Numbered from the stretch's first letter, positions 6,832 to 14,622 are shown. The stretch is DNA of 16,849 nt from an uncultured Acholeplasmataceae bacterium (GCA_937983315.1 CALKAH010000121.1:1-16849), one strand, 5' to 3'. Notes: generated by a model not told the origin, from the sequence alone. Made by a program: numbers and translations.

Positions 6832-7965
6832 TTAGGTTGTCTTTGGCCAAATTGTATTGAGTAAATCTGTGCTTGCTGTATATCCGAGTGTTGTTAAGAA
6901 TGCTACGAATTCAGCTTCTGTCTTAGGCACAACGATTGTTCCATTACCAACTGCTGTACGAATGGTATTGTATTGTGCAGTGGTGAATGTGGTAAAACGC
7001 CAAGAAGCGGTTTCAGTTGGGAGACCAACTGCGTCATCAGCAACACCAAGGGTAATGCTTTGACCACCATCAAATTCATCATTATAGAAATCTGTTAATG
7101 CAGTTTGAACAGAGACTGCTAAGCCCTTCATTGCAGATGTGATCACACGTGCAGAAAGGTTAGATTGGTCAACGTCAACACCAACAACCCACTTACCAGT
7201 TGTTTCTTGAGCGGCTGCCATGACTGAGTTACCAGCACCACCAGCTGCTGCGTGAATCGCTTGTACACCACCAGCATACCAAGCTGCTGCTGTGGTCTTT
7301 GCACTGTCAGATGGAGCAAATGTGTTTAAGTATAAGTAACGGTTTGCAGCGAATGAGAATGTTGTAAGGTTTGCTTCTTCAGCGGCATAATATGCACCAG
7401 CAACGAAACCAACACCGAAACGTACAACGGCAGGAACTGCCATACCACCCATGAAACCAAGGTTTGTTAAACCATCTTTAACAGCTGCATAACCAGCTAA
7501 GAATCCAGATTGTTCTTCTTGGAAGAAAATGGAAAGTGTATTTTCGCCAATGGTGAAATCAGGATCTTCATCATCGTATGTATCCATGGTGTCCCAGTTT
7601 GTAACGTTATGGGGTGCGCCATCGATTAAGATGAACTTAACATCTGGATAGGTTGATTGTGCCTTATGAACACTATTTTCAAACAAGAATCCAGGAGTAA
7701 CAACGACTTTTGCACCACTTTCGACTGCTAAGTCGATGGCTGCAACGTATGCATCAAAGCTGACTTCTGTTGGCTTGTAATACTTGATTGACTTATCGTT
7801 TTCTTCAGCAAATTCTTGGATACCTTCCCAAGTACCTTGGTTGAATGAACGGTCATCAATGTCACCAGAGTCTGTGATCATTGCGATTTCAAATTGTTCT
7901 GCACCGCAAGCAAATAAAACGGCAGCAAAAACAACTAGAACTAAAGCAACTAATACTTTCTTCAT
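6832..7965 (-). CDS. nupN: BMP-family substrate-binding lipoprotein (nucleoside-type)
   Basis: The extracellular substrate-binding subunit of the ABC importer, a member of the Bmp/PnrA/Med family (PF02608), which binds purine and other nucleosides. The 377-residue precursor has a classic lipoprotein signal: MKKVLV, a hydrophobic core, then the lipobox LFAC with Cys20 as the lipidation site. The family start AMITDSGDIDDRSFNQGTW follows at residues ~28-46, then VVTPGFLFENSV (~88-99), GFLAGYAAVKDGL (~153-165), GFMGGMAVPAVVRFGVGF (~169-186) and VVGVDVDQS (~261-269). The ~60-residue C-terminal tail is Thr/Ala-rich and less familiar. GAGGAG lies about eight bases before the ATG at 7965. It is the first gene of the operon and is followed by a hairpin that should favour its own message over the rest. 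Substrate is inferred from family only. Confidence 0.93.
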   Translation of the reverse strand: MKKVLVALVLVVFAAVLFACGAEQFEIAMITDSGDIDDRSFNQGTWEGIQEFAEENDKSIKYYKPTEVSFDAYVAAIDLAVESGAKVVVTPGFLFENSVHKAQSTYPDVKFILIDGAPHNVTNWDTMDTYDDEDPDFTIGENTLSIFFQEEQSGFLAGYAAVKDGLTNLGFMGGMAVPAVVRFGVGFVAGAYYAAEEANLTTFSFAANRYLYLNTFAPSDSAKTTAAAWYAGGVQAIHAAAGGAGNSVMAAAQETTGKWVVGVDVDQSNLSARVITSAMKGLAVSVQTALTDFYNDEFDGGQSITLGVADDAVGLPTETASWRFTTFTTAQYNTIRTAVGNGTIVVPKTEAEFVAFLTTLGYTASTDLLNTIWPKTT

Positions 7966-7976
7966 TCTAATTCTCC

Positions 7977-8006
7977 TCTACTTTTTGAAAGCGTGATAGG
8001 GCTTCC
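7977..8006 (-). promoter_or_regulatory. Leader hairpin with A-rich tail before the lipoprotein gene
   Basis: On the minus strand GGAAGC pairs with GCTTTC (six pairs, one G-U), with an eight-base loop CCTATCAC. The A-rich tail AAAAAGTAG runs directly into the AGGAG ribosome binding site. CTA in the loop can pair with TAG in the tail, so a small pseudoknot next to the Shine-Dalgarno site is possible. The layout resembles a preQ1-I riboswitch, but the conserved loop sequence is not convincing. Function unproven. Confidence 0.25.
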
Positions 8007-8026
8007 ATTTTTTTATTACTATCTTT

Positions 8027-8055
8027 AGTTTACTCACTTTTACATTCATTTGCAA
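8027..8055 (-). promoter_or_regulatory. Candidate promoter of the nucleoside transporter operon
   Basis: On the minus strand TTGCAA (8050-8055) lies 17 bases before TAAACT (8027-8032), each two mismatches from consensus. This would give a leader of about 55 bases. The leader includes a 6-bp hairpin (7987-8006) followed by AAAAAGTAG and the ribosome binding site. The whole 196-base gap up to the amidase gene is very AT-rich, and weaker TATA-like boxes occur further upstream. Confidence 0.4.
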
Positions 8056-8161
8056 GAGTTAAATATAAATATTTATCCTTTGAACATATAATTAAATCAA
8101 CTTTTATTTCATTCATGAATCATTCAAAATAGAGGTTGTGTCATTGATTATGCTCTCCTTA

Positions 8162-9544
8162 TTATGGATTCAGCGTTGCATGATCTTCTTTTTGAATTTG
8201 CTCATAGTGATGTGCAAATCGTAAAAGCATCTCATCATCATCTATTTTTCCAACGATGACCATCGCTTTGGGTTGTCCTTGATACACACCTTCAGGAATA
8301 CAGATCGATGGATTTCCATATATAGGTGCAAATCCTAACCAAACTGGTGCAGCAAGTGCGAGAAGTCCTTGTTCTTTCATGATGGACTCTAAAAGTTGAG
8401 CTTCATGAAGTAAAGATTGTCTTGTCTTGAGATATTCAGGATCATTTAAATCACCTGATGTGTTTTCTGATGCAATCAAAATACTTTGTCCATAGGTTAA
8501 GCATCGTCTTTCATGTTTTTGATTAAATTGGATGACATCTTGAAGTGATTTCACTTGTGTAGAACCTTGAACTTGTTGGAAGAATGCGTTGAGTGCATAT
8601 TTGAACTCAACCAATAGCGTTGAATCATTATGAAGCTGAGCTTTTTCAAGTTCAATATCAATCGTCATATGTCCTAATGCATGACATCGTCTTTTTGCTG
8701 ACATCATGATCGACTGTTCATCTTCTGAATACGTATGTCCTTTGATCATCATGAAACCAATCGTTGAAGGATGGATAGGTTTTTTCATCTGATCAAGATC
8801 GAATAAGCGATGTTCATGTTTCAATGTTGTCGAATCGTGTGGATCGATATGATTGATCACATTCATGAGTAATGCACAGTCTAAGACTGTGTTTGCCATC
8901 GGTCCAGCTGTATCTTGGGTCGGCGAAATGGGAATTATCCCATGTTTACTTACCAAACCAAAGGTTGGCTTATACGAGATGATTTGACACTGATAAGCGG
9001 GAGCCATCAATGAACCATTGGTCTCTGTGCCTATCGCTGCAGAAACGATGCCAAGTTTGACTGCAACTGCACTTCCTGTTGATGAACCATAGGGATCGAC
9101 TTTTTCATCAAAGGGATGTTTGACTTGCCCATACATCGATCCAAATCCTGATGGCATGTTATCATAGCTCATAAAATATGCCCATTCTGAAAGATTGGCT
9201 TTTCCTAAAATAATCGCTCCTGCATCGATTAAATCGTTGACAATGGTGGCATTAAATGGAGGAATAAAATCGTGAAGTGCATAACTGTTTGCTGTGGTCG
9301 GTGTTCCATCACGATACATAATATTGTCTTTGATCACAATGGGAATTCCATGCAGAGGACCACGAATGATCCCTTTTTTCCGTTCTTCATCACGTTCTTT
9401 TGCTACAAGTAATGCATAGGGGCTAATCACACCCATCGCGTTCTTATCCAACTCTTTTTCGTGGACATGAAGTGCTTCTTCAACGAGCTGAACACTCGTT
9501 TTTTTACCTTGTTCTAATTGTTGTTTCAATAAGGTGATTGTCAT
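8162..9544 (-). CDS. Amidase-signature family hydrolase
   Basis: An amide hydrolase of the amidase-signature family (GatA/FAAH fold, PF01425); cytoplasmic, 460 residues, no signal peptide. The Ser-cisSer-Lys triad is visible: Lys72 in GIPIVIKDN, Ser154 in YGSSTGSA, and nucleophile Ser178 in TETNGSLMAPA. The 24-residue spacing between the two serines is that of the family. The glycine-rich signature is slightly divergent (TETNGS instead of the usual TDTGGS, and LMAPA instead of IRxPA). It is not obviously GatA: no gatB or gatC is adjacent, and the C-terminal half is unlike GatA. The start overlaps the stop of the acetyltransferase gene by ATGA (9541-9544), with AGAGGG (9552-9557) upstream, so the two are coupled. 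The natural substrate is unknown; an N-acylated amine or amino acid amide would fit the pairing but is inference. Confidence 0.88.
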   Translation of the reverse strand: MTITLLKQQLEQGKKTSVQLVEEALHVHEKELDKNAMGVISPYALLVAKERDEERKKGIIRGPLHGIPIVIKDNIMYRDGTPTTANSYALHDFIPPFNATIVNDLIDAGAIILGKANLSEWAYFMSYDNMPSGFGSMYGQVKHPFDEKVDPYGSSTGSAVAVKLGIVSAAIGTETNGSLMAPAYQCQIISYKPTFGLVSKHGIIPISPTQDTAGPMANTVLDCALLMNVINHIDPHDSTTLKHEHRLFDLDQMKKPIHPSTIGFMMIKGHTYSEDEQSIMMSAKRRCHALGHMTIDIELEKAQLHNDSTLLVEFKYALNAFFQQVQGSTQVKSLQDVIQFNQKHERRCLTYGQSILIASENTSGDLNDPEYLKTRQSLLHEAQLLESIMKEQGLLALAAPVWLGFAPIYGNPSICIPEGVYQGQPKAMVIVGKIDDDEMLLRFAHHYEQIQKEDHATLNP

Positions 9545-10371
9545 TGTTTATCCCTCTTTTCTGATGGAGTCATCATGTCAATTTGTTCTTCATCTAAATT
9601 GGGTGTATATCCCATAGACATATAGAGATGAATGGCACTGTGATTGAGATCATCTGCAGCAAGAAAACTTCGCATTGCACCTTTTTGATTGCCATAACAT
9701 AATGCATGTTTCATGAGTTTTCGACCAATGCCTTGACCTTGATAATCTCTCTTTACTGCAATTTCCCTTACCCATAAAACGGGTCCACGTGGTGATGAAT
9801 CACCATAGATACTCACGAAGATAACACCGACGAGATGATCGTTGACATTGTAACCAAAGATCGCTGTATCGCGTGCTTTGACCTCCTGTAGGTAGTAATC
9901 TTGATGGGTGATCCATGCGATAACGTCGTGATAGGATTCACCGTGGAATTCACGCGATAACATCAAACAATCTTTTGTGATATCGCTGATTTCTTGAGCA
10001 TCTTTTATGGTCAATTGTTGAAGATAATGAGATTCATGAAAAGATGATAAATCATTCAACCAGTAATCACGAATCACCCCGTACTCATGATAACCATGTT
10101 TGATTAACTCATCTTTCCAATCTCTTGGAATAAAAGAAATAAGTGCATTTGGATAGTGTTTTGAATAGTTTATCAATGTATTTAGATGATTGACGGCCCA
10201 TATGAGTTCATGGATGTGATGATCCTTTCGAAATCCATAGACGAAAAGACCTTCGTGATCGATATGAACAAGTTCGAAATGCATGATTTCATCCCAGTCC
10301 ACATAGTGAAACGCATGATGGGTATACGTCTGAACGTGCTTTTGAATGTTTTCGCGTGTGATTAAATCCAT
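9541..10371 (-). CDS. GNAT-family N-acetyltransferase with an extra N-terminal domain
   Basis: A 276-residue protein whose C-terminal half (about 117-262) is a GNAT acyl-CoA-dependent N-acetyltransferase. Motif A is VLWVREIAVKRDYQGQGIGRKLM, with the acetyl-CoA pyrophosphate loop QGQGIG at 211-216. Motif B is NHSAIHLYMSMGYTP at ~243-257. The first ~115 residues are an additional alpha/beta region that I cannot assign; it could be a degenerate second GNAT domain (IPRDWKDELIKHGYHEYG resembles the end of such a fold). No acceptor-specific motif is visible. The start at ATG 10371 has only a weak Shine-Dalgarno (AAGAG). An extended -10 sequence lies about 30 bases upstream. Its TGA overlaps the ATG of the amidase gene, so both proteins are probably made together. 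Confidence 0.85.
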   Translation of the reverse strand: MDLITRENIQKHVQTYTHHAFHYVDWDEIMHFELVHIDHEGLFVYGFRKDHHIHELIWAVNHLNTLINYSKHYPNALISFIPRDWKDELIKHGYHEYGVIRDYWLNDLSSFHESHYLQQLTIKDAQEISDITKDCLMLSREFHGESYHDVIAWITHQDYYLQEVKARDTAIFGYNVNDHLVGVIFVSIYGDSSPRGPVLWVREIAVKRDYQGQGIGRKLMKHALCYGNQKGAMRSFLAADDLNHSAIHLYMSMGYTPNLDEEQIDMMTPSEKRDKQ

Positions 10372-10393
10372 AGGTTCAACTCTTTTTAGTTTT

Positions 10394-10402
10394 ATTTTAG
10401 CA
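10394..10402 (-). promoter_or_regulatory. Candidate extended -10 promoter for the acetyltransferase-amidase pair
   Basis: TGCTAAAAT on the minus strand (TAAAAT at 10394-10399 with TGC just before it) lies 22 bases ahead of the acetyltransferase start. There is no good -35 box, which an extended -10 can tolerate. It sits immediately after the ndk terminator. Confidence 0.4.
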
Positions 10403-10422
10403 TAGGGATATCGTCATAGGAA

Positions 10423-10445
10423 TAAAAAAAAGACCATGGGTCTTT
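10423..10445 (-). terminator. Terminator of ndk
   Basis: AAAGACC (10429-10435) and GGTCTTT (10439-10445) form a 7-bp stem with a three-base loop. On the minus strand it is followed by a run of T. The stem overlaps the ndk TAA stop (10444-10446). Confidence 0.85.
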
Positions 10446-10896
10446 ATTTTCCAAACCAAAGCATCATTTCTTGTTTTGCATTATCTATGGAATCTGATGC
10501 GTGGATCAGATTGCGCAATGTTCTTTTTTCAGCCATCGCAACACTGAGTTCATCATCTTTAAAGCGACCGCGGATGCTTTTTGGATCAGCTTTGGCGGGA
10601 TCGGTTGCACCAACGAGTGTTCGAACTTCTCCTACCACATCCAAACTATCTTTTGAAAGTTCAACAGCAACAACTTTTTTTCCAACAAACGTCTTTTGGA
10701 TCGCTAAAGGAAAATAAGCTTGATTGACTTTTTGAATCACCTCTTCATAATGCTTTAAGATAAGTTCTTTGGAAACAATCACGTCTTTCTTTCGTACAAC
10801 TTGAAATCCCTCTTGTCTAAAGATATCAAGAATCGTATCCACGAGGTGTCTTTCGACAGCATCAGGTTTAAACATAATAAATGTTGATGTTTGCAT
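10444..10896 (-). CDS. ndk: Nucleoside diphosphate kinase
   Basis: A cytoplasmic enzyme that transfers the gamma phosphate between nucleoside triphosphates and diphosphates through a phosphohistidine, balancing NTP and dNTP pools. The 150 residues match the family length. The N-terminal strand TFIMFKPDAVERHLV (5-19), the Kpn-loop region with VRTLVGATDPAKADPKSIRGRF (~91-112), and the active-site NLIHASDS with phosphoacceptor His132 are all present. AAAGGAG lies five bases before the ATG at 10896, and a consensus promoter lies about 30 bases upstream. It is transcribed alone, with its own terminator, divergently from the P-loop gene. In this window it complements the nucleoside importer functionally, although the two are not in one operon. 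Confidence 0.96.
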   Translation of the reverse strand: MQTSTFIMFKPDAVERHLVDTILDIFRQEGFQVVRKKDVIVSKELILKHYEEVIQKVNQAYFPLAIQKTFVGKKVVAVELSKDSLDVVGEVRTLVGATDPAKADPKSIRGRFKDDELSVAMAEKRTLRNLIHASDSIDNAKQEMMLWFGK

Positions 10897-10923
10897 AAGT
10901 TTCTCCTTTGTATCAATACATTC

Positions 10924-10952
10924 ATTATACCTTAAATACCCTTATTCTTCAA
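10924..10952 (-). promoter_or_regulatory. Promoter of ndk
   Basis: On the minus strand TTGAAG (10947-10952) stands exactly 17 bases before a perfect TATAAT (10924-10929). The start site would lie ~20 bases before the ATG, with AAAGGAG in the leader. This is the best sigma-A promoter in the window. Confidence 0.75.
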
Positions 10953-11002
10953 AGGATGCATGAGACATCTTTTTATGATATGATTGAAACGGAGGTCTTA
11001 AA

Positions 11003-11557
11003 ATGATCTATATTCTTACTGGTGTTGCAAAATCAGGGAAATCCTTGGTGACCAAACATATCATTAAACATCAGCACATCCCCGTGATACAAACAGACCA
11101 TATCATGATGATGCTTCATAAAGCTAATCCATCACTGGGTCTAAATATTGATGCATCTGATTCTTCAGTTGCACGTTTTTTAGAACCTTATCTCGATGCA
11201 CTCATTGAGACGATGATCGAAAATAAACGTGATTATGTCATTGAAGGCGTTCATTTTTTAACTTCTTTTAGTCATCGTTTATTGAAACGATATCCCAAAG
11301 ATGTCAAAGTTCTTTATCTTCTTTATGCCAAGATGGATCCGATAAAAAAAGCGCATGAACTTTTAGAACATGCGCATGAGATGGAAAATCCATGGTTTTT
11401 ATCGATGAAAGGTGATAGCTATCATCATCTTGTTCGCTACTTAGTCGATGAAAGTAAGCGTCTAGAACAAGAATGTATCACATTAGATCTTCCTTATATC
11501 GAAATTGAAAACATCAAACAGCAAATGGTTGAGATTATTCAAAAGCTTTTTGATTAA
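11003..11557 (+). CDS. P-loop kinase-like protein, substrate unknown
   Basis: A 184-residue cytoplasmic protein with a Walker A motif right at the N-terminus: GVAKSGKS at residues 7-14. Asp32 in QTDHIMMML follows after helix 1, at the place where small-molecule kinases carry a substrate-binding acid. YVIEGVHFL (~78-86) resembles the Walker B/strand 3 region of the 2-phosphoglycerate kinase, zeta-toxin and adenylylsulfate kinase type of P-loop enzymes. A charged region with HAHEMENPWF and Lys/Arg residues near 120-150 could act as a lid. I cannot name the substrate. GGAGG (10991-10995) lies seven bases before the ATG. It is divergent from ndk and shares its last four bases, TTAA, with the stop of the convergent pseudouridine synthase gene. 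No hairpin terminator is visible between them. Confidence 0.8.
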   Translation: MIYILTGVAKSGKSLVTKHIIKHQHIPVIQTDHIMMMLHKANPSLGLNIDASDSSVARFLEPYLDALIETMIENKRDYVIEGVHFLTSFSHRLLKRYPKDVKVLYLLYAKMDPIKKAHELLEHAHEMENPWFLSMKGDSYHHLVRYLVDESKRLEQECITLDLPYIEIENIKQQMVEIIQKLFD

Positions 11558-12399
11558 AACGGTTCTGGAACAACCCATGTCATGAGTTGATGACTCGATG
11601 GATGAATGAATGCAAGTTCACGTGCATGTAACATGAGTCTTGATGCTGGTTTTCCAAGATAAAGTTTATCACCAATAATCGGATATCCTAAACTCTTGAG
11701 ATGAACTCTAATCTGATGCTTTCTTCCGGTTTCAATCGTGATCCGAAGGCGAGATATACGATCCTGAACCTGTAAGACTTCATAGTGGGTCACTGCATGA
11801 TCACCATGAGCATCAATACACATCGTGTTTTTATGTTTTTCACGACCAATGGGACGAGCAATCGTCCCTTTTTGTTGATCCACAATTCCGTTAATCAGTG
11901 CATGATAAACCTTGTGCATCGTCTTTTCTTCAAAAAGAGAGGATAAATAACTTAATGCAAGTGGATGTTTTGCAAAAACAACGATTCCGCTTGTTTCTTC
12001 ATCGATGCGATGAGCAGGTAAAACAGGATAAGGATAATCGTTTTTTAGCATATAAGCAGAAACGCGAGCTGTGAGTGAGTCATTCTTTTTTCCATCATCA
12101 TATACCAAAAGATTGATGGGCTTATTGACGATGAGTAGATCATCATCTTCATGAATCACTTCGAGTAACCCTCCATAAGGTTTTGGTATGGCAGGAAGCT
12201 GATCATCAAAATCAACACTCATCACATCGCCTTCATGAACGATTTCATCACCACGTGCAATCACTTGATTGATTTTGATTTTTTTGATTTGAAGGATGTG
12301 ATTCACCCATTTTTTCGCAACATGATAACTGAAAAGTACATCACGTAGCATCCATCCTTCAAAGCATGCATGAATCTTTAATGTTAAAGGGGGTCTCAT
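11554..12399 (-). CDS. RluA-family RNA pseudouridine synthase
   Basis: Isomerises specific uridines to pseudouridine in rRNA or tRNA. The 281 residues fit the RluA/RluD group. An S4-like RNA-binding region spans ~14-65 (VNHILQIKKIKIN...GDEIVHEGDVMSVDF). The catalytic domain has LLIVNKP (88-94), the motif II HRIDEETSGIVVFAK with catalytic Asp133 (the usual HRLDxxTSG, here Ile for Leu), RPIGR at ~182-186, and the C-terminal ETGRKHQIRVHL...YPIIGDKLYG-like block. The exact target uridine cannot be read from the sequence; Bacillus has several paralogues. The start ATG overlaps the stop of the GH18 gene by ATGA (12396-12399), with GAAGGA about eight bases upstream, so it is coupled to that gene. 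Its TAA shares the TTAA palindrome with the convergent P-loop gene. Confidence 0.93.
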   Translation of the reverse strand: MRPPLTLKIHACFEGWMLRDVLFSYHVAKKWVNHILQIKKIKINQVIARGDEIVHEGDVMSVDFDDQLPAIPKPYGGLLEVIHEDDDLLIVNKPINLLVYDDGKKNDSLTARVSAYMLKNDYPYPVLPAHRIDEETSGIVVFAKHPLALSYLSSLFEEKTMHKVYHALINGIVDQQKGTIARPIGREKHKNTMCIDAHGDHAVTHYEVLQVQDRISRLRITIETGRKHQIRVHLKSLGYPIIGDKLYLGKPASRLMLHARELAFIHPSSHQLMTWVVPEPF

Positions 12400-14588
12400 G
12401 ATTTCAGTCCTTCATAGATAGCATCAAGGAGTTGACCTGTCGCATCCAAACCATGTTCCCAATACATAATCCCTGCAAGTTCATGCTCAATCACGTAAGC
12501 ACTCTTTTCTAAGATTGAACGTCTGTTATCATACGAAATAAATTCTAAGCCATCTTTTCTAACTAAATAAGGTACTCCTGCTCGCTCGTCATAAGCTCTG
12601 ATATAGTTATCATTATTCACATACGTATTTACAATATCAGTATAATGAACCGATCCTGCATTAACAAATGCGGTTGATAGGCTCGTTCTTGTCTGACGAA
12701 TACCATAAAATGCAACACCAACAATAATTTTGTTATAGGGAATTTGATAGATATCATGGAAAATATCAATACTTTCATCAATCGAACATGATGTGAGTGT
12801 TTTCCCCACATTGAAGGTTGTGTTGTGATACGTTGATGCACGATATAGTGCATTTTGATATTGAGCGCCTGTAGAGACCATACCATATGTCATCATGTTA
12901 ATGTAATCAATATAAGGCGCTGAGTTGAGTAAATCGTATTTTTCGGGTTGCCACTGACCACCAGTGATTGCTGTTGTCACGAGATGATTGGGATTGTTTG
13001 CTTTAACTTTTGTGTACACAATACGCATCAGTTCTGTATATCGTGTTGATTCAGATGTTGTAGGTGTTTCCCAGTCAATATCGATACCATCAAAACCATA
13101 GGTATTGATCAGTGTGACAATGTTATCAGCAAACCTGTTCATGAGAACACTTGATGATGCAATCGTCGACCATGCTGAGTCTGGAGCAACCGATGGAATC
13201 ACCCAATTGCCGTAAAGTCTTGCTTGAGGCATGATATAGGTGGTCATGTTGCTCAAGAACGCAGATCCAGTTAATGATCCATCACTTTGAGCTGTGATAA
13301 ACGCTCCATTAATAATATCTAGAGATTGGAAAAATGTATCATTAACCAAATGGAAGTTGCGATAAATATACGATGAAGCAATCGGACCTTCAAGTGATTT
13401 GTACCCCTCAACGATCACATCAAATGTGATCACTTCACTGCCATCAGGTGAGGTCACCGTCGCAGAGAGTGTGACAATCGTTGTTTGATAGGGTTTTCGA
13501 TAAACGCCTTCTGATGAAATGACTTCTGGGGCTGAACTTTCCCATGACAGTTGAAAAGCACTATATGATGTGGGTAAAACGAGATCGACCATGGTTGTTT
13601 CTGGAATAAAGGGTGTGAGATATGTGATTAAGTCGTTCATACTTTTGGACCCCCAGACAGCTTCATATCGAACATTCTTAATCCCTTCTTTTGCTTTATA
13701 ACGTGGGAAGGTGTGATAGATCGATGTGCCATCACTCCATCCAAGAAAACTAAACTCATCTTTGTAAACCGATGGTAACATATCGATATTGCGATAGGTC
13801 TTTTCAACCTCACCCATCAATTGATCGTGTGTCCACATATCAAGATGGAGTTCACCAGAAGTATAGGTGGTTGGATCTTGGTCCATCCGAATATATAAGG
13901 GAAACTGTGGCGTTGATGTGAGTGCAATCATCACATCTTTTGCAACTGTATCTTCGGTATGAAGATGAGCACCGATGACCCAATCATAGTCAGGGAGATC
14001 TAAATATAAAATAGATGCCGTTGAAGCGTCAAAATAAACAACCTTATACGCTTCAATATCTTCATCGTAAGCTAAAAAGATTTTATAGAACCAACGAAGT
14101 TGGGTTTGAGCCTTATCGAATAAAGAGAGTGTTGTTCCAGTCAAATCATTGAGGGCTGTTATGGTTAGCTCATGTGCAGGTGTCATGGTCTCAAAGATAT
14201 CAGGTCCCCATACCCCTCCATGGGGATCGAAAGTCACATCTACGTCAACATAGCTTTCAGGATCAACAGGTCTTGGATGTGGAATCAAGATGATGATATG
14301 ATTGTCTTCTACTGTTACTTTTGTTTGATCAAGTTTAACATCATTGATCAAAACGTTGACTCTTTGATCCACATAAAAAGGATCAGTCACATCCACTGTG
14401 ACTTCAATATGATCACCAATATCCTTTGTTTGTAAAATAATACCTTCTGTATCCGTCGTTACATCGAGTGTTTCTTCATCAAAGGTTAAATCGATGGTTT
14501 TAATATGATTGGGATCAACATCTTCTTGACAAGCAACCATGCCAATCGATAAGATCAAAGCCATCATCAGTAGCCATGTTTTCATCAT
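12396..14588 (-). CDS. Surface GH18 glycoside hydrolase lipoprotein (chitinase-like)
   Basis: A 730-residue secreted, membrane-anchored enzyme. A signal peptide ends in the lipobox GMVAC, with Cys20 as the lipidation site. Residues ~25-110 look like beta-sandwich repeats. Residues ~115-250 are unassigned, starting VTFDPHGG. The region ~255-312, with FSFLGWSDG and YEAVW, resembles an InlB B-repeat. Residues ~316-395 (LSWESSAPEVISSEGVY... VTLSATVTSPDG) look like a bacterial adhesin-type Ig domain. The C-terminal ~330 residues are a GH18 TIM barrel. It carries the catalytic D500-G-I-D503-I-D505-W-E507 motif (DxxDxDxE, acid/base Glu507 intact), INMMTYG at ~563-569, and the final strand GIMYWEHGLD at ~706-715. 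It should cleave beta-1,4-linked N-acetylglucosamine polymers such as chitin or a related glycan. AGAAAGAG precedes the tandem ATGs at 14588 and 14585. Coupling to the pseudouridine synthase gene appears incidental to function. Confidence 0.9.
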   Translation of the reverse strand: MMKTWLLMMALILSIGMVACQEDVDPNHIKTIDLTFDEETLDVTTDTEGIILQTKDIGDHIEVTVDVTDPFYVDQRVNVLINDVKLDQTKVTVEDNHIIILIPHPRPVDPESYVDVDVTFDPHGGVWGPDIFETMTPAHELTITALNDLTGTTLSLFDKAQTQLRWFYKIFLAYDEDIEAYKVVYFDASTASILYLDLPDYDWVIGAHLHTEDTVAKDVMIALTSTPQFPLYIRMDQDPTTYTSGELHLDMWTHDQLMGEVEKTYRNIDMLPSVYKDEFSFLGWSDGTSIYHTFPRYKAKEGIKNVRYEAVWGSKSMNDLITYLTPFIPETTMVDLVLPTSYSAFQLSWESSAPEVISSEGVYRKPYQTTIVTLSATVTSPDGSEVITFDVIVEGYKSLEGPIASSYIYRNFHLVNDTFFQSLDIINGAFITAQSDGSLTGSAFLSNMTTYIMPQARLYGNWVIPSVAPDSAWSTIASSSVLMNRFADNIVTLINTYGFDGIDIDWETPTTSESTRYTELMRIVYTKVKANNPNHLVTTAITGGQWQPEKYDLLNSAPYIDYINMMTYGMVSTGAQYQNALYRASTYHNTTFNVGKTLTSCSIDESIDIFHDIYQIPYNKIIVGVAFYGIRQTRTSLSTAFVNAGSVHYTDIVNTYVNNDNYIRAYDERAGVPYLVRKDGLEFISYDNRRSILEKSAYVIEHELAGIMYWEHGLDATGQLLDAIYEGLKS

Positions 14589-14616
14589 TTCAGCTCTTTC
14601 TTTTCATCTATCTTTG

Positions 14617-14622
14617 ATTATA
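14617..14622 (-). promoter_or_regulatory. -10 box for the GH18 lipoprotein gene
   Basis: A perfect TATAAT on the minus strand lies 28 bases before the GH18 start, preceded by TTTAGG. At 17 bases upstream only TTTTGT is available, a poor -35, so the promoter may need an activator. A 10-base palindrome TATCATGATA (14651-14660) lies further upstream. Confidence 0.5.

Noticed and set aside
7966..8161. Purine riboswitch before the nucleoside transporter operon
   Set aside because: The likely leader is only about 55 bases, and the three-way junction sequences of purine riboswitches are absent.
8162..9544. Assignment of the amidase as GatA of the Glu-tRNA(Gln) amidotransferase
   Set aside because: No gatB or gatC neighbours, a divergent nucleophile motif and an unlike C-terminal half. 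The general amidase family is the safer call.
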